From Blepharisma stoltei (lineage: Eukaryota > Ciliophora > Heterotrichea > Heterotrichida > Blepharismidae), in NCBI GenBank assembly GCA_914767885.1, contig CAJZBQ010000017.1:496001-560000 (forward strand): a DNA stretch of 64,000 bases. Direction: 5' to 3'. Of this stretch, positions 23,104 through 35,899 are shown in pieces (the stretch's first letter is position 1; each line of letters starts with the position of its first letter). The position numbers and the translations under genes are program-made. A model generated the notes under the pieces. That model had not been told where the DNA came from. It made no database searches and saw only the letters and a program-made list of their open reading frames with translations.

Positions 23104-26100
23104 CTATTCCATATCAATTGGCAAAATTTCTGCGAGAATTGAGATCCGATCAAGATGATGAATTTGATAATTAAAGTATTGCAAATAATAGCAAAAGTAT
23201 AATAGAAACAAAGCTGCTGAATATACTGCAGTTATAGATATTATAAAATCTAAATTATCATTTATGAGATTTTTTGAGTCGCGATCTGCCAATAAAAATT
23301 CTTGATTTATTTCGCTTTGAATTTTCATGACATTTGTAAATACTGAGTAAATTGTTGCTAAGGGTAAGGCTGTAAAAAATGCCCGATTTTCGCAATCAAA
23401 TATAACAGCATTGATAGCCGCTTCTGTCCCATAATCTAAAACCTTGGTGTCAGAGTCAACTTTTTCGAATATTCTTTTTCTTAATTCGTGTGACATTACA
23501 TTTTTCATATCACTGTCTCTGAGTTCTTTATTTTTCTCTCTTAAAATATTTGAGGCTTTATTAAGGCTTGCCCAGGGAGTGGGAAAATTAATATACTGTG
23601 GAACTTTTCTCATGAAATGATGAGAAGTATTTTCTCTAGAATAAATTGCTAATATTCTAAGATTGGATCGCAATATACTAAAGTTGCTAAGAAGTTTTGG
23701 ACGATTTATCATTAAATCTTCACATTTTGGATATAAATAGATGGTAATCAAAAGATAATAAGAACTAGCAGCCATAAAAAAAATCATAAGTCTTTTAATA
23801 TATTGCATATAAACAGAAATTTTTACTTTTCTTTTTAAGCGATTTCCAGATATATCAATATTTGATTCTAAGCTATAATCAATTCCATGAATGAGAACGA
23901 GTCTATCAATAGCTGAACTTTTAAGCTTGGCTAACGAGGACTGCGCATTATTCAAAATAAAATTCCAAAATTCATCATATTTTTTTGATGTTATAATAAT
24001 ACATCCAACAACGACTAAAACCAATACCCCAAGTATTAAAAATCCAAATATCAAAAGAGTGTATATATAATAGGGCTGCTTTTAGCTCTGCTGGCTATAT
24101 AATACTCTTTTCACCTATAGTCATGGCTGGTAATTGTTAATCTTTTAGTTTTTACTGCCATTTTATTACTCTGTTTTAAAAGACGAAAGACATATATGGC
24201 TTGAGCTTGGCTAAAAGCAGTCTAAGGCTATATATAAATGCCTGTAGTTCTTATTCGTTCTATTTCACAATCGACAAAATCATTCATCATTGAATTGGCT
24301 TGATCATAAAGATATCCAGGACTATTAGTTAATACAAATCTGAGATATTTGAGGTAAGATTCATTTGCAAATATAGCTTTAATCATACTTTTTGACTATA
24401 TAGAAATTACATTTAATATTATTTCTGATATTGCATCATATAAATTCAAATATTTTGCTTTTGGCTCAGAGCTATCGAAATAAACTAAAGGTATTGTTGG
24501 ATTTGTGACAATTTCTGCGCTCTTACAATATTTTCACTGGTCAAACTTTTCAAAAATGACTTTTTGGACATCTTCTAACTCTACATTCACTCTTTCTAGA
24601 TTAGCTGCATAAGTATCAATTGGTTGATTAAGTGGATTACTCATTATGAGAGAGTCGATATTTCTTGCTTGATCATAAGACATCCCAAGGTCATACAAAA
24701 GCTGTCCTATATTTTTGAATGAGCTTAGAGACGTTGCTAATGACACATCAATAATCATATATCCTAAAATAGCTGCCATTGTTACTACGCCTGAAAATAC
24801 CTAATTTTTTTTTACCACAAGGAATAGCACAATTTGTAAGACTTTGATTTTTCTTTTTGATTCTAAAAGTAAGCTTTTAGCTTCATTTGAAAGTTTGTGG
24901 CCTGCTGAAGATTTTGAATAATCATCAGAATACAATTTTTTATCCTCATTTTGTCGTGAAGTTATTTTTATTTCATTTGAATAAATTTCTGCTTCATTTG
25001 AAGATTTTTGTAAAAGATACATGCTGGTAGGTGATAGAAATTGATTTTTGATTGAACTTCTTCGAATTTCATCTAATTTATATTTTTCAGTGTTAAAATC
25101 AGAGTCTTGTTCAGCAAAATTAATCAATTGGTCCTCATCTAGTTCTTCTTTTCAGTTTTTTATTTCATATGCATCGTGAATGATTATGAACTTATTTATT
25201 GTCGTTGACTTTATTTGTTTTTTCATTTTAATGAAGAGAATTTCTTCGCTATTAAAAAGGACTCGCCAAGGCTCATAGGCTTTCATTTTATTAATGTCTA
25301 ATCCTGGAATTTCTGCTGACAATATTTTTCCTATTAAGCTTTTTGACGTAGAGCCAGCATAATAGGGGAAATGCTCACTCCCCACCCTCTGTGAGTAAAA
25401 GCCATTAGAAAAATCCCTTTTTTGCCAAAAACCCACCCTCCATGATTGAACAAAAAATTTTTAATAGAAAAATGTTTTATGAAAAAAAAAATTAATATAT
25501 AAGTGATAATTAGTATAATGAAATCTAGAGCTAATTCTGCTTAATTTTAAACAAATTTAAAAAAAAATTAACCCCCTTCTGTGAGTGAACAAAAATTTTT
25601 TTGTTCACTCACGGAGGGGGGAGCCAGAATGTCCTATAATAAATCCGTCTTCTGAGGTTATTGCGATTTCGCGTGTTAATTTTCTTTGTTCGAAAGTAAT
25701 CAAGAAATATGCAGAGTTGTGGAATGCCACTAATTTTATTAAAAAATTACACTCAATTAAGTATCTTTGAGCATTTTGAATAAATAAATGCCTATGAGAT
25801 GCTAGTTCAATAGTGCTGCTACTAAGAACATAATCGTTAATTTCTGCTAACTCCTCCTCCATAAGCTAACAAAACCATATAATTCCCTATTTTTTATCCA
25901 AAAACCCTCCGTCAGCAACAAAAATTTTGATATATAAGTGATAATTATTATAATGAAATCTCGAGCTAATTCTGTGTAATTTTAAACAAATTGCGTTTAA
26001 AAAATAAATTTTATCAAATAAATTAATATTTGCTTTCCAATTTTGTCGAAGTAGGATTTTTTTAAATTTCGAAAAAAAAATTAATCGAGCGAGCAAGATT

Positions 26101-27981
26101 TTTTTGTTCGCTTACGGAGGGGGGGAGTAAGTGGCAAGAGTCAAAAGGATGAGGAATGAAATTTAGCAGTGAAGTCCCAATTACATTTCCTATTGAACTT
26201 TTCAGTAATAGTGATGCTTTTTCATTTAGATACATAATATTACAATCAAAGCAAGAAACCAATAATAATGGCACATCTTTTCCATAGTTTTCTATATTTT
26301 TTATATCGGTAAATTGGCTATTAATTTTCAGTCCATTTTTTTTTCTGTTTATTATTCCTGCTTCTTCATGGTTATTTGAAATATTTTCTAGAAAACTCTC
26401 ATATAGTTCAAAACCTTCAATATTTTTATACTTTTCAACAAGAGCTTTAAAATCTCTTGAAAGGGATTTTACATAATTTGTAGTCCTATTAGCGAGATTC
26501 ACAATTTTATTTATTCTTGGAGCTTTCAAAGAAATTTCGATCTGAAGCTCTATTATCGCATAGCAAAGTTCTTCATCCTCATTTCTAATCCTACTGTATT
26601 CTTTTAAAAATTCTAAATAGCTTGTTTCAGGAAAAGCTTTGCAGTTTCTATTTACAGGTCATGTAAAAATCCTTCATTCCTGAATTTCTCCTTCAAGCGA
26701 GTTCTCTGCATTAGCAATTTTCGACAATTTTACCCTCGCTAATCTTTCATCTTTTATTATGAAAAGACAGTAATTAAATTCTCATATCACAAAAATCTTA
26801 TCCTTTCGAAATTGATTTGCATTCCAATAATTCTTGAATAAATTAAGCACCATAAATTTATCCTCACAGTCTTTATCAGTTAATAAATGTCTGAATTTTC
26901 TTTCAAATTCAAATTGGTTACTTGGCTTGCCTATATTATTTCCAAGCTTTTTATAATTTCGCTTAACTAACTTGATTGTAATTAAAAATATTGCTGGCTG
27001 TAGAAAAACTGCAAAGACAATAATAATTGTAGCGCTATTTAAAAGCTCTCCAAAAATAAAAAACGATAATGTCGAAGAAATCATGCTCAACTTACAAGCA
27101 ACTATTATGTTTTCCAGAACATTAAAATATTGCAAAACTGTTAATGATTTATAACACACAAAAATAGAGTAGCAAAACAAAAATGATTGATGAATATAAA
27201 CTATTTCGTTGATAAAAAGCACAAATGAAACGCAAGAGAGGAAATAAAACAGCCTTATTTGTAAGTCTAATAGAGAATGCGATCTCGATTTAATATTTTT
27301 TTCTGGGTTTGAATGGTTGATATCACATGAAAAGTATTCTAAATAGAAGTTAATTGAAATCAAAACTACTAAGCCAAATACTGCTGAAAAAACACCTAAA
27401 AGTCCAAAATTAAGCGTAGAGGCAGTCAAGCCACCATATTCATCAACTGTTCGAGCATCAATTATTGAGTATTTTGCCACCACTAATAAAATCAAAGTAC
27501 TCGGAATAAGGGAATATGTTGTAAGTAGCACAGCAATTTTGCGAGTTCAGAATGATATATAAGCTGGAGGATTTTTTTTTAAATATATGAAAATTCCAAA
27601 GACTGTAAATGACACCAAACACATTGAAATCAGAGAAATTGTCCCATAAAAGCAAAAATTCATTATATCGAAACCTACACAAATGCTGTCATAACTTGCT
27701 CACCCTATCAGATATCAGATTAAATTATATGAGCTCCAACCTTTAACCCACATATTTGGATGTCATGCTAATGAAATTACCTGAAGAGTGTAAACAGCAT
27801 TGATGAAAATTTCACAACTGAGTTGGAGACTTGGTCTTGTATTTCTGTTATAGTGTACTTTAAAAAGTTGGCCAAAAAAAGAATAAAAATAATTCTTGAA
27901 TCTGCTCGAAAATAATGATTGAGAAAGGAATTTGTGAAGATCTTTGGCCTCATTCTCATTAGATTTCAAAATTTTTGACAT
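23104..27981 (-). CDS. T4: TmcB-like PAS polytopic membrane protein, intact after removing three insertions
   Basis: ATG 27981-27979, stop TAG 23104-23106. Deleting 249, 280 and 167 nt leaves 4182 nt, identical in length to T3. Two 15-nt introns (24801-24815 and 24396-24410) give ~1383 residues. All internal UGA codons fall where T3/T5 or general conservation want Trp (IQEWRIFTW; FDQWKYC). Domain order is as T3: N-terminal membrane bundle, helical TmcB-like region, PAS-like domain (about 26260-26140 joined to 25840), linker, then four membrane segments with two extracytoplasmic loops. T3 and T4 differ by scattered substitutions, mostly in the linker and loops, consistent with recent tandem duplication. 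Function is unknown beyond the family. Confidence 0.82.
24070..24236. mobile_element. TATATA-flanked inverted-repeat element in T4 (167 bp)
   Basis: T3 is empty (GTGTATATATAAAGGC). The ends are inverted (TAGGGCTGCTTTTAGC near 24071, GCTAAAAGCAGTCTAAGGCTA near 24210-24230). T7 carries a different TAGGGCT hairpin within a few bases of the homologous site. Confidence 0.85.
25378..25623. mobile_element. Class-A element in T4 (246 bp), absent from T3
   Basis: Flanked by TCA (25375-25377) and CCA (25624-25626), a TCA duplication with one change. T3 shows the empty site AAATGCTCAGAATG. Terminal hairpin at the right end, shared core, inverted CTCC/GGAG ends. Confidence 0.93.
25851..26127. mobile_element. 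Class-A element in T4 (277 bp), shared with T3
   Basis: TAA at 25848-25850 and 26128-26130. Same insertion point and orientation as 19452-19757 in T3, 29 bp shorter. Removal joins FDSCHL to AEINDYVLSSS in frame. Confidence 0.93.
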
Positions 27982-28469
27982 TTAATAATTTTTAAAGTAT
28001 TAAAATCGCTGGAATTATGGCTCGATGTTGCATATTAAATTCAAAGTTTTAATGATTTTCTAAGTATAATTAATAAAGCTTCATCAAGGTAAATTTTTAT
28101 ACAACTTCTCTAGACATTAAGCAAATAATAATAATAATTATTACTATTCCAATAAAAAGACCTTTTTTTTTAAACCACATATGCTAATAATTAAATGCTA
28201 TATCAATATTTGTTAAATTAAATTTGAAGATTTTTTTGCCAACTTCTTTGAAGTTTAAATTAATTATACTTATCATTTCAATAGAATCATCTTTCTTGCA
28301 ATCTATTTATTATTATATCTTATTATTATAAAAAACAAGCGCTCAGCTATTAAATTTCTCATTGAACCTTTGCCTCTTGGCATATCTTAGACCTCTAAAC
28401 CTTAAAACTTAAACATCTTTTAAAGTTTGATTAATAATAATGAAAATTATTGAAAATTCCACATAACTA

Positions 28470-28695
28470 CTAAGCCCAAAACCGAAATAAAAAATCCTGG
28501 AAGGTTAGAATCAAGCATAGAAGAAGGTAAACCGCAATACTCATTATTTTTTTCAGCATTAATTACACTCACTTTAAAAAGCTGACCGAAAAACCCATAA
28601 AAGTAATTCTTAAAGCTGCTTGAAAATAATAAGCGAGCAAAAAACTTTGAAAGTCCTTTCCCTCATTCATTGCAGATTGAAAATTATTTGGCATT
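28470..28695 (-). pseudogene. T-array fragment (N-terminal part)
   Basis: From an ATG at 28695 the minus strand encodes MPNNFQSAMNEGK followed by the LFSS-FKNYFYGFFGQLFK signature of the T3/T4/T5/T7 N-terminus. It then jumps, within the same stretch, to residues matching the later SIINA..EY-GLPSSMLD region. The intervening membrane segment and everything downstream are missing, so this is a relic with an internal deletion. Confidence 0.75.
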
Positions 28696-29073
28696 TATTA
28701 GCAACAGAAATATGTTTTATAAGCTTTTAAATCAAACAGAAATTGTGGAAAATTCCAGAATTACAGACGAATAGCCTAACCTTCAGAATAATTTAATAAA
28801 TTTCATTTTATTAAAATTTGAATTTTAAAATCAAGAAATATAATCTGAAAAATTAGATATAGAATTAGGATATAATAGAGATAAATTAAAAAACTTATAA
28901 GTTAGAATAATAAAAACATTGAGATAAATAATCAATTTTTTTAAATTTTATGATATCAAATTTGAGAATAAACAAAATCTCGCTTCAGGTTTCTAGGTGA
29001 TTCTCAATCAATTTATTGTTTTTTTTTTTTAATTTATTGATATTTTATAAAATGGTTTATTTATATTTACTAG
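28696..29073. other. AT-rich intergenic spacer
   Basis: No gene, repeat or inverted-repeat element recognised. Confidence 0.6.
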
Positions 29074-32000
29074 CTACCACAGCATATTATTCGAATCCAT
29101 TGGTAAGATCTCTGGCAAAATCAAGAACCTATTAAGCTGCTTGATTTGCCCATTAAAATATGGTAAATAATAGAAAGTATATAATATAATCAGCGAGATT
29201 GAGTATGCCACTGTTACATTTATAATTGAATCTAGCTCATTATTTATAAGATTTTTTGAATCACGATCTGCTAATAGAAACTCTTGGCTTATTTCGTTTT
29301 GAATTGCTACTACTTCATCAAGTACTGCAAGTATCTTTGATGGAGGAATAAATTCATAATATCCCTGATTTTCACAATCGCCAATTATGGCATTTATTGC
29401 AGCTTCTGTCCCATAATCAAGGATGCTTTTATCGGAATCTACCTTATTATAGATTCTTTCTCTTAATTCTTTTGACATTAATTTTTTTAAGTCACTTTCT
29501 CTGAGTTCTTTGTTTTTAAATCTCAAAATAATTGATGCCATATTAACACTTGTTCATCCATTTGCATATTGAAAATATTGGGGAACTTTTTTTTGAAAGT
29601 AATGGGAATAAGTTTCTCTGGAAAGCATTGATAGTTTTCTAAGAGTGGAACGCCTTATATTAAAGTTGCTAAGGAGCTTTGGACGGTTTATCATGAAATT
29701 TTCGCATTTTGGGTACAAGTATAAGGAAATTAAAAGGTAGTAAGAAGCAGCAATTATGAAAAAAACCATAAGTCTTCAGCTATATTGCACATAAACAGAA
29801 GTTTTCACTTTTCTTTTTATTCGGTTTCCTGATATTTCCATATTTAAATCTTTACTATAATCAATTCCATGAACGAGGATCAGCCTGTCTACGGCCGAAC
29901 TCTTCAGTTTAACAAGTGCCCATTGCGCATTATTCAAAATAAAATTCCAAAATTCGTCCTGCTTTCGTGATACAAAAATTATATATCCTATAATAACCAG
30001 AACCAGAACCCCAAGCGCTAAAAATCCAAATATTAAGAGAGCATTTATATATATGCCAGTCATTTTTACTCTTTCTGTTTCGCAATCCACAATCCCATTC
30101 ATTGTGGAATTTACTCTTTCAAAAAGATATCCCGAGCCATTAACTAATACAAATCTGATATATTTTAGGTAGGAATCATTATCTGAGACGGCACTAACCA
30201 TGCCTTTACACTGAATAAAAAATACATTTAAAATGAGTTCTGATATAGCGTCATATAAATTCGAATATTTTACAATTGGATCAAAAGTGTCAAAATAGAT
30301 TAAAGGAATCAAAGGATTCTTAACAATTTTTGAGACTGAACAATAGCTTCACTGGTCAAAATCTTTAAAAATTGTTCCTTGGATAGATTCTGACTCCCTC
30401 TTTAAAAGTAAGTGAGACTTTATTTGGGCTCAATTTTCCCATTGAATTTTTTTTCCAATGCTTTTGCTTGCTTTTAAAAAGGAGAGTAAGTCTGATATTA
30501 AAATTTGAAAATCTGTGACTGCATTATTTAGTTGTTCATCAGTCATGTTTATCATCTTTAAATTATCAATAACCCTTACAGAATCTGCAGACAGCCCAAG
30601 ATCATATAGCAGCTGTCCTAAATTTTTGAAAGAGCTTGCTCCTCCTCCATGAGCGAACAAAACCATTGGAAAATTCACTATTTTATGTAATGAAATCTCT
30701 CGAGGCCTCACTTTAAACCATAAATTTTATAAATTAAATTAATTTCTGCTTTCCAAATTGGGTTTTTTTTCCTTTAAAAAAATTATGGTAAAATTTATAT
30801 AAATTTTTAAAAATAAAATAAACCCCCTCGTCAATATTTTTATGGGCTCATAGGAAGGGGGAGTTAGAGACGTCGTATATGATATGTCAGTGATCATATA
30901 TCCCAGAATGGCACCAACAACTACTATAAAAGACGACATCTAATTTATTCTTACCACTATAAAAAGCACAATTTGAAGGATTCTAATTTTTCTTTTAGAT
31001 TCTGAAAGGAGATTTTGAGCTTGTTTTGAAAATTTTGAGCCAACTGAAGATTTTGAAAAATCTTCAGTCCCCGATTTTTTATCTTCATTTCTTGGGGAAG
31101 GCTCGTTTTGCCTCCGGGTGCTGATATCTTTAATTTGGAGTTCTTCGTTAGTATAAACTTCTGTTTCAAATGAAGGCCTTGGCAAAAGTGATATATTGCT
31201 GACTGAGAGAAATTGGACTTGGATGTCTTTTCTACCTTCTTCTATTTGAGATTTGTCAAAGTCCAAAGTCATGTCTTGATCTGCAAAATGCGTAAATTGG
31301 TCATGATCAGTTCCTTCTTTTCAGTTTTTTATTTCTTGGTCGTCATGAAGAATTATAAAATTATGGATTGTGGTGGAGTTTATTTCTTTTTTTGTGTTAA
31401 TAAAAGCAATTTCGCCACCATTAAAAGGCATTAGCCAGGGCTCATAGTCTCTCATTTTATCTGTGTCTAAAATAGGGACTAAAGATGATAGGGTTTGGCC
31501 TTTTAAGAATTTTGATTTAGAGCCAATATAGAAGGGGAAAAGCTCTGAATGTCCCATAATAAATCCATCGTCTGAAATTAATGCAATTTCACGTGTTGCT
31601 TTCCTTTGCTCAAAAGAAATCAAAAAATATGCACAGTTGTGAAATGCTGTCAATTTAAATAAAAAATTGCACTCAAATAAGTAACCTTGAATATTTTTGA
31701 AAAATAAATTTTTATGCGACGGAAGCTCAATCGTGCTGCTATCTAAAACAAAATCTTTAATATTTGTCATGTGACAAACATCAAAAGGTTGAGGGATAAA
31801 ATTCAACAGTGAAGTGCCAAGTACATTTCCAATAGAAGTTTTAAACAATCGAGAAGCCTTTTCGTTGAGGTACATAATATTATTATCATTACAAGATACC
31901 AATAAAATAGGCACATCTTTTCCGTAATTTTCTATTTTTCTGGTATTATTTTGCTTATTATAATATTCAAGTCCGTTTTTTTTCCTGATCATTTTTTCTG

Positions 32001-34380
32001 CTTCTTCATGATTGCTTGAGATATTCTCTAGAAAGCTCCCATATAATTCATATCCTTCGACATTCTTATATTTGTCACACAAGTTTTTTAAATCTTCGGA
32101 AATGTTTATTAAATAATTCGTCGTTCTTTTTGACAAGTTTATAATTTTATCAATTCTTGGAGATTTTAGAGAAATCTCTGCCTGAAGTTCTATCAGCAAA
32201 TAGCAAAGTTCTTCATCTTGGGTTCTAATTCTGCTGAACTCTTTTAAAAATTCTAAATAGCTTGTTTCAGGAAAAGCTTTGCATTTCTTCTTAACAAGCC
32301 ACGTAAAAAGCCTCCATTCTTGGATTTCTCCTTCAAAAGAAGTTTTTGCATTCCCAATTTTCGACAATTTTACCCTTGCTAATCTTTCGTCTTTAACTAT
32401 TGAAAGGCAATAGTTAAATTCCCATATCACAAAAAGCTTGTCTTTTTGAAATTTATTTGCTTTTCAAAAAGTCTTAAATAAATCTAATATCCAAAATTTA
32501 TCTTCATGATCTTTATCGGTTAATAAATGTCTGAATTTTCTTTCGAACTCAAACTGGTTTTTTGGGCACTCTTTGCTATCTTTTAGCTTTGTATAATTAC
32601 GTCTAGCTAGCCTCATTATCAGAAGAAAAATAATTGGCTGAAGGAAAATTGTAAAAACTATTACAATTGAAGCACTGTCCAAGAGTTCTCCAAAAATAAA
32701 AAATAACATTGTAAAAGAAATTACACTTAGCTTGCAAGCTTCAATTATATTTTCAAGCTCATTAAAATACTGTAAAATTGTGATCGATTTATAGCTCAAA
32801 AACAGTGAAAACGAAAATAAGATGGATTGATGATAGATTGCTTCTGAGTTCACAAAAGTCGAAAATGAAATACAAGCGAGGATGTAAAAAAGTCTTTTTT
32901 GCATGTCTATAAGAGAACATGATCTAGATTTTAAATTTTTTTCTGGGTGGGAATGCTGAATATCGCAAGAAAAATACTCACAATATAAATTAATTGATAT
33001 CAAAACTGCAAGTCCAATAAGTGAGAGAAAAATTCCTTGAAAGCCAAAATCAAGAATTGAGGAAGACAACCCATCGTATTCTTCGATCATGTTGGCACTT
33101 ATTATTGAGTATTTTCCTATCATTAATAGAATCATTGCACTGGGAACCAAGCACACTGTTGTGAGCAGCATAGCAATTTTGCGAGGCCAAATAGATATAT
33201 AAATTGGCGGATCTTTTTTGATGTAAATAAAAAAACCAAAAACTGTGAATGATACTAAGCACATGGCTAATAGAGAAACTGTCCAGGTAGGCCTTCAGAG
33301 ATTGGGAAGCTATGCCGAAAAGGAAGTTTTATTTCTCCCCCGAAGGTTTTCCCTGTCCCTGCCAGATGGGCTAGACAGGATTTTCCTACCACATGGTCTC
33401 CCCACATCGGGAACATCGGGGCACTCTCCAAGAAGTGGCTCTGTCTAAAGGAGCTGATCCTCAGGACAGGTGGCTCAGACCAGAAATCAAGATGGCGGCT
33501 GGTCTGGGAGTATGGCCACATCAGAACCCGATCTGGAGTCACCTTTCGAGCTGAGGTCCGTAGGTTCGCCCAAGTATGGCCTGGCTAGTTTAACTTAACT
33601 TAATAGAGAAATAAATAAAATGGTGATGTTTGAAAGAAATTCACTCCGAGGTGCGCTCCATGTGGAGCAGGTAGGACCCATCCTGATGAAGCTGAAAACA
33701 GGACCTCCGTTTCTTTTTGAAGTAGGCCTTTAGGCTTATTGGGGATGTCTTGCTGAGGATGAAGTTACCTCTCCCCGGTGGTTTTCCTGTCCCTGCCAGA
33801 CGGGCTAGACAGCTTTGCCTACTACATGGTCTTCCCTTGTCGGACCAGCGGGCACTCTACAGTCGGTGGCTCTGCTATAGAGAGTTGATCCCTTGGACAG
33901 GAAATGGAAGCCTTCCATGTTCCTCATTCGAATCCGAGCTCTGTTGAGACAGACTTTTTGGATCCAAGACGAGGTAAAGCTAGTGGGTTGCCCACTTAAG
34001 GCCAGTTTAACAATTTAATTTAACATAATAGAGAAACTGTCCCCATAAAAGCAAAAATCCATAACCCCTAAATTTGCACAAATGCTATCATAGCTGGCCC
34101 ACCCGAATAGCTTTCATAGGAATATGTATGAGCTTCAGCCACTCACATTCATGTTTGGATATCAAGCTAGTGATGTTATCTGAAGTGTGAAAACGACATT
34201 GATTAATATTTCGTAGCTGAGCTGGGCACTTGGCTTTGTTTTTCTATTGTACTTTACTTTAAAAAGTTGACAGAAAAAGCCATAAAAGTAGTTCTTAAAT
34301 TTGCTTGAAAAAAGAGACTGAGAAAGAAAGGTGTGAAGGTCCTTGATCTCATTGTCAATTGGTCTAAAAGTCTCTGACAT
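29074..34380 (-). CDS. T5: TmcB-like PAS polytopic membrane protein with a retroposon in its N-terminal part
   Basis: ATG 34380-34378 (MSETFRPIDNEIKDLHTFL) to a stop at 29074-29076. It has the same order of domains as T3/T4. The longest uninterrupted exon (32430-31321) shows the helical region and the PAS-like domain clearly (NIMYLNEKASRLFKTS, FIPQPFDVCH). Introns of 15 nt lie at 30940-30954 and 30211-30225. Insertions are the retroposon dimer 33285-34025 and class-A elements 30639-30863 and 30394-30486. After exact removal of the retroposon plus one target copy, the junction reads GTCCCCAT where paralogues have GTCCCAT, leaving one extra base, so the gene may be disabled or trimmed differently. 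Predicted ~1397 residues if that base is discounted. Confidence 0.78.
30394..30486. mobile_element. Small class-A element hidden in frame in T5 (93 bp)
   Basis: Ends CTCCCTCTTTAAAAG and CTTTTAAAAAGGAGAG; flanks TGA and TAA on the plus strand. Its length plus 3 is a multiple of three and it contains no stop, so it would be translated as extra residues. Removing it restores SDLESIQGTIF, exactly the motif in T7 (LDLESIQGIIF). Confidence 0.85.
30639..30863. mobile_element. Class-A element in T5 (225 bp)
   Basis: Flanks TTG (30636-30638) and TTA (30864-30866). Left end CTCCTCCTCCATGAGCGAAC, right end GGGGGAG. Shortened core. T3/T4 are continuous at this codon. Confidence 0.85.
33285..34025 (+). 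mobile_element. Two tandem retroposons of one family inserted in T5 (741 bp)
   Basis: Outer 17-bp target copies TAATAGAGAAACTGTCC at 33268-33284 and 34026-34042 are identical. A third partial copy (TAATAGAGAAA) lies in the middle at about 33600, after the tail TTTAACTTAACTTAA. Both halves share CCCTGTCCCTGCCAGA.GGGCTAGACAG. This suggests two successive insertions of the same family at one site. The bodies contain RNA-polymerase-III B-box-like strings (GGTTCGCCC near 33563; ATTCGAATCC near 33929), so a SINE is possible. No ORF is conserved between the halves. Confidence 0.85.
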
Positions 34381-35024
34381 GCTATTAACAACTTAAATGC
34401 TTAATAACTGATTAAAATCATACAAAAACTATGGGAAGAAAATTGTTTTATATGCTTTAAAATTTTTTATAAGTTTTAATGAAATATAAAATTATGTTAG
34501 CTATATTGAACCTAAATATTTAGCAAAAGGAATTATGATTAATAGAAAAGCTCTTCCTTAAATTCTTCAGTTTAATCGACTAAAAATTTTAAAAAAAATT
34601 GAGATCAATGGCATAACGAGAAAGCTTTTAATAATTGACGAAAATTATCTTTTATGAAACTACCAAAATCGAAAAGGATCTAAAAATAAATGCATTATTA
34701 ATGTAAAATACTCTGCTACTGAAAATTAAAACATATTAATTTCGGAAAGCATTTTAATAGCAAACTTAATGCTGCTTTAAATTATTTTGCTTATATATGA
34801 CAATTTCAACGTGAACAATGCTTATATTCTTCAATTCTCAGTCTCTTAAAATTATTAAAAGTAATCTTAAAAATCATATTTCGACAAAACTACATAGATA
34901 TAGCATACATATTTTATTATATATTTGTTGTTTATTCTTTTATTAAACCCTATTACTTCAAAAATACAATTTTCTTATATTCTTTTAATTTGATTATTTT
35001 AATCTAGTCTTCCTATGGGCTATA
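34381..35024. other. AT-rich intergenic spacer upstream of T5
   Basis: No gene or element recognised. Confidence 0.6.
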
Positions 35025-35592
35025 TATGTTCGTAGATTTTAATCTTTCAATTTCGCAGTCAGCAATATTACTCAATAATGAGCTGACTTGATCATAGAGA
35101 TATCCAGTGTCATTAGTTAATATAAATCTAAGATATTTGAGATAAGATTCGTTTGCAAAATAAGCTTTAGTCATGCTCTTACAATGTATAAAAATTACAT
35201 TTAATATAATTTCTGATATTGAATTATATAAATTTGAATATTTTACTGTTGGCTCAAAAAAATCAAAATATACTAAAGGTATGATAGGACTTGTGATGAT
35301 TTCTGAACTTGAGTAGTAGCTTCACTTGCCAAAATCTTCAAGAATAGTGCCTTGGGAATCCTCTAAGCTTGCAATTAACTGTTCTAAATCAGTTATAGAG
35401 CTATTAATTATATCATTCGTCGCGCTAGACACTCTCAAATTACCAATGATCCCCACTAAATCTGCGGACTGTCCAAGATCATATAAAAGCTATCCTAGAT
35501 TTTTTAATGAGCTGAAAGATGTTGCGTGTGATACATCGGTAACCATGTACCCCAAAATGGCAGCAACTGCAATCATAACTGATAAAATTTAA
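35025..35592 (-). pseudogene. T-array fragment (middle/C-terminal part)
   Basis: The minus strand encodes AVAAILGYMVTDVSHATSF, the loop with FEPTVKYSNLY, and SKA/MTKAYFANESYLKYLR, closely matching the first C-terminal membrane segment and loop of T3-T5. A TAG interrupts it (LG*LLYDLG near 35492). Both the PAS half and the last membrane segments are missing. It lies just downstream of T6 in the same orientation. Confidence 0.8.
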
Positions 35593-35899
35593 AATTGCTC
35601 AAAGAATTCCCATAAGCACTTTCTGCTGAAATTGTTAAAATTTGTTCTGCCTTATGGTAATTTTTCGATTGATTTTTATAAGCTATTCGGGAAACAGTAT
35701 TAAATAAAATTAAATAAAAATAAGAGTTAAAGAGTTCAATGAGACTCTATTTATTAAAGCAATTTTCAAATAGCCATCAAACTTGCTATTTATTAGTTAT
35801 TTGGCAGGCCAAATAATAGGAAACTATTGAATAAAACATTAAAAAAATATTTAGGTTAAAATAATATTTTTGAATTTTTAAGAATAAGTTCCCCATCCT

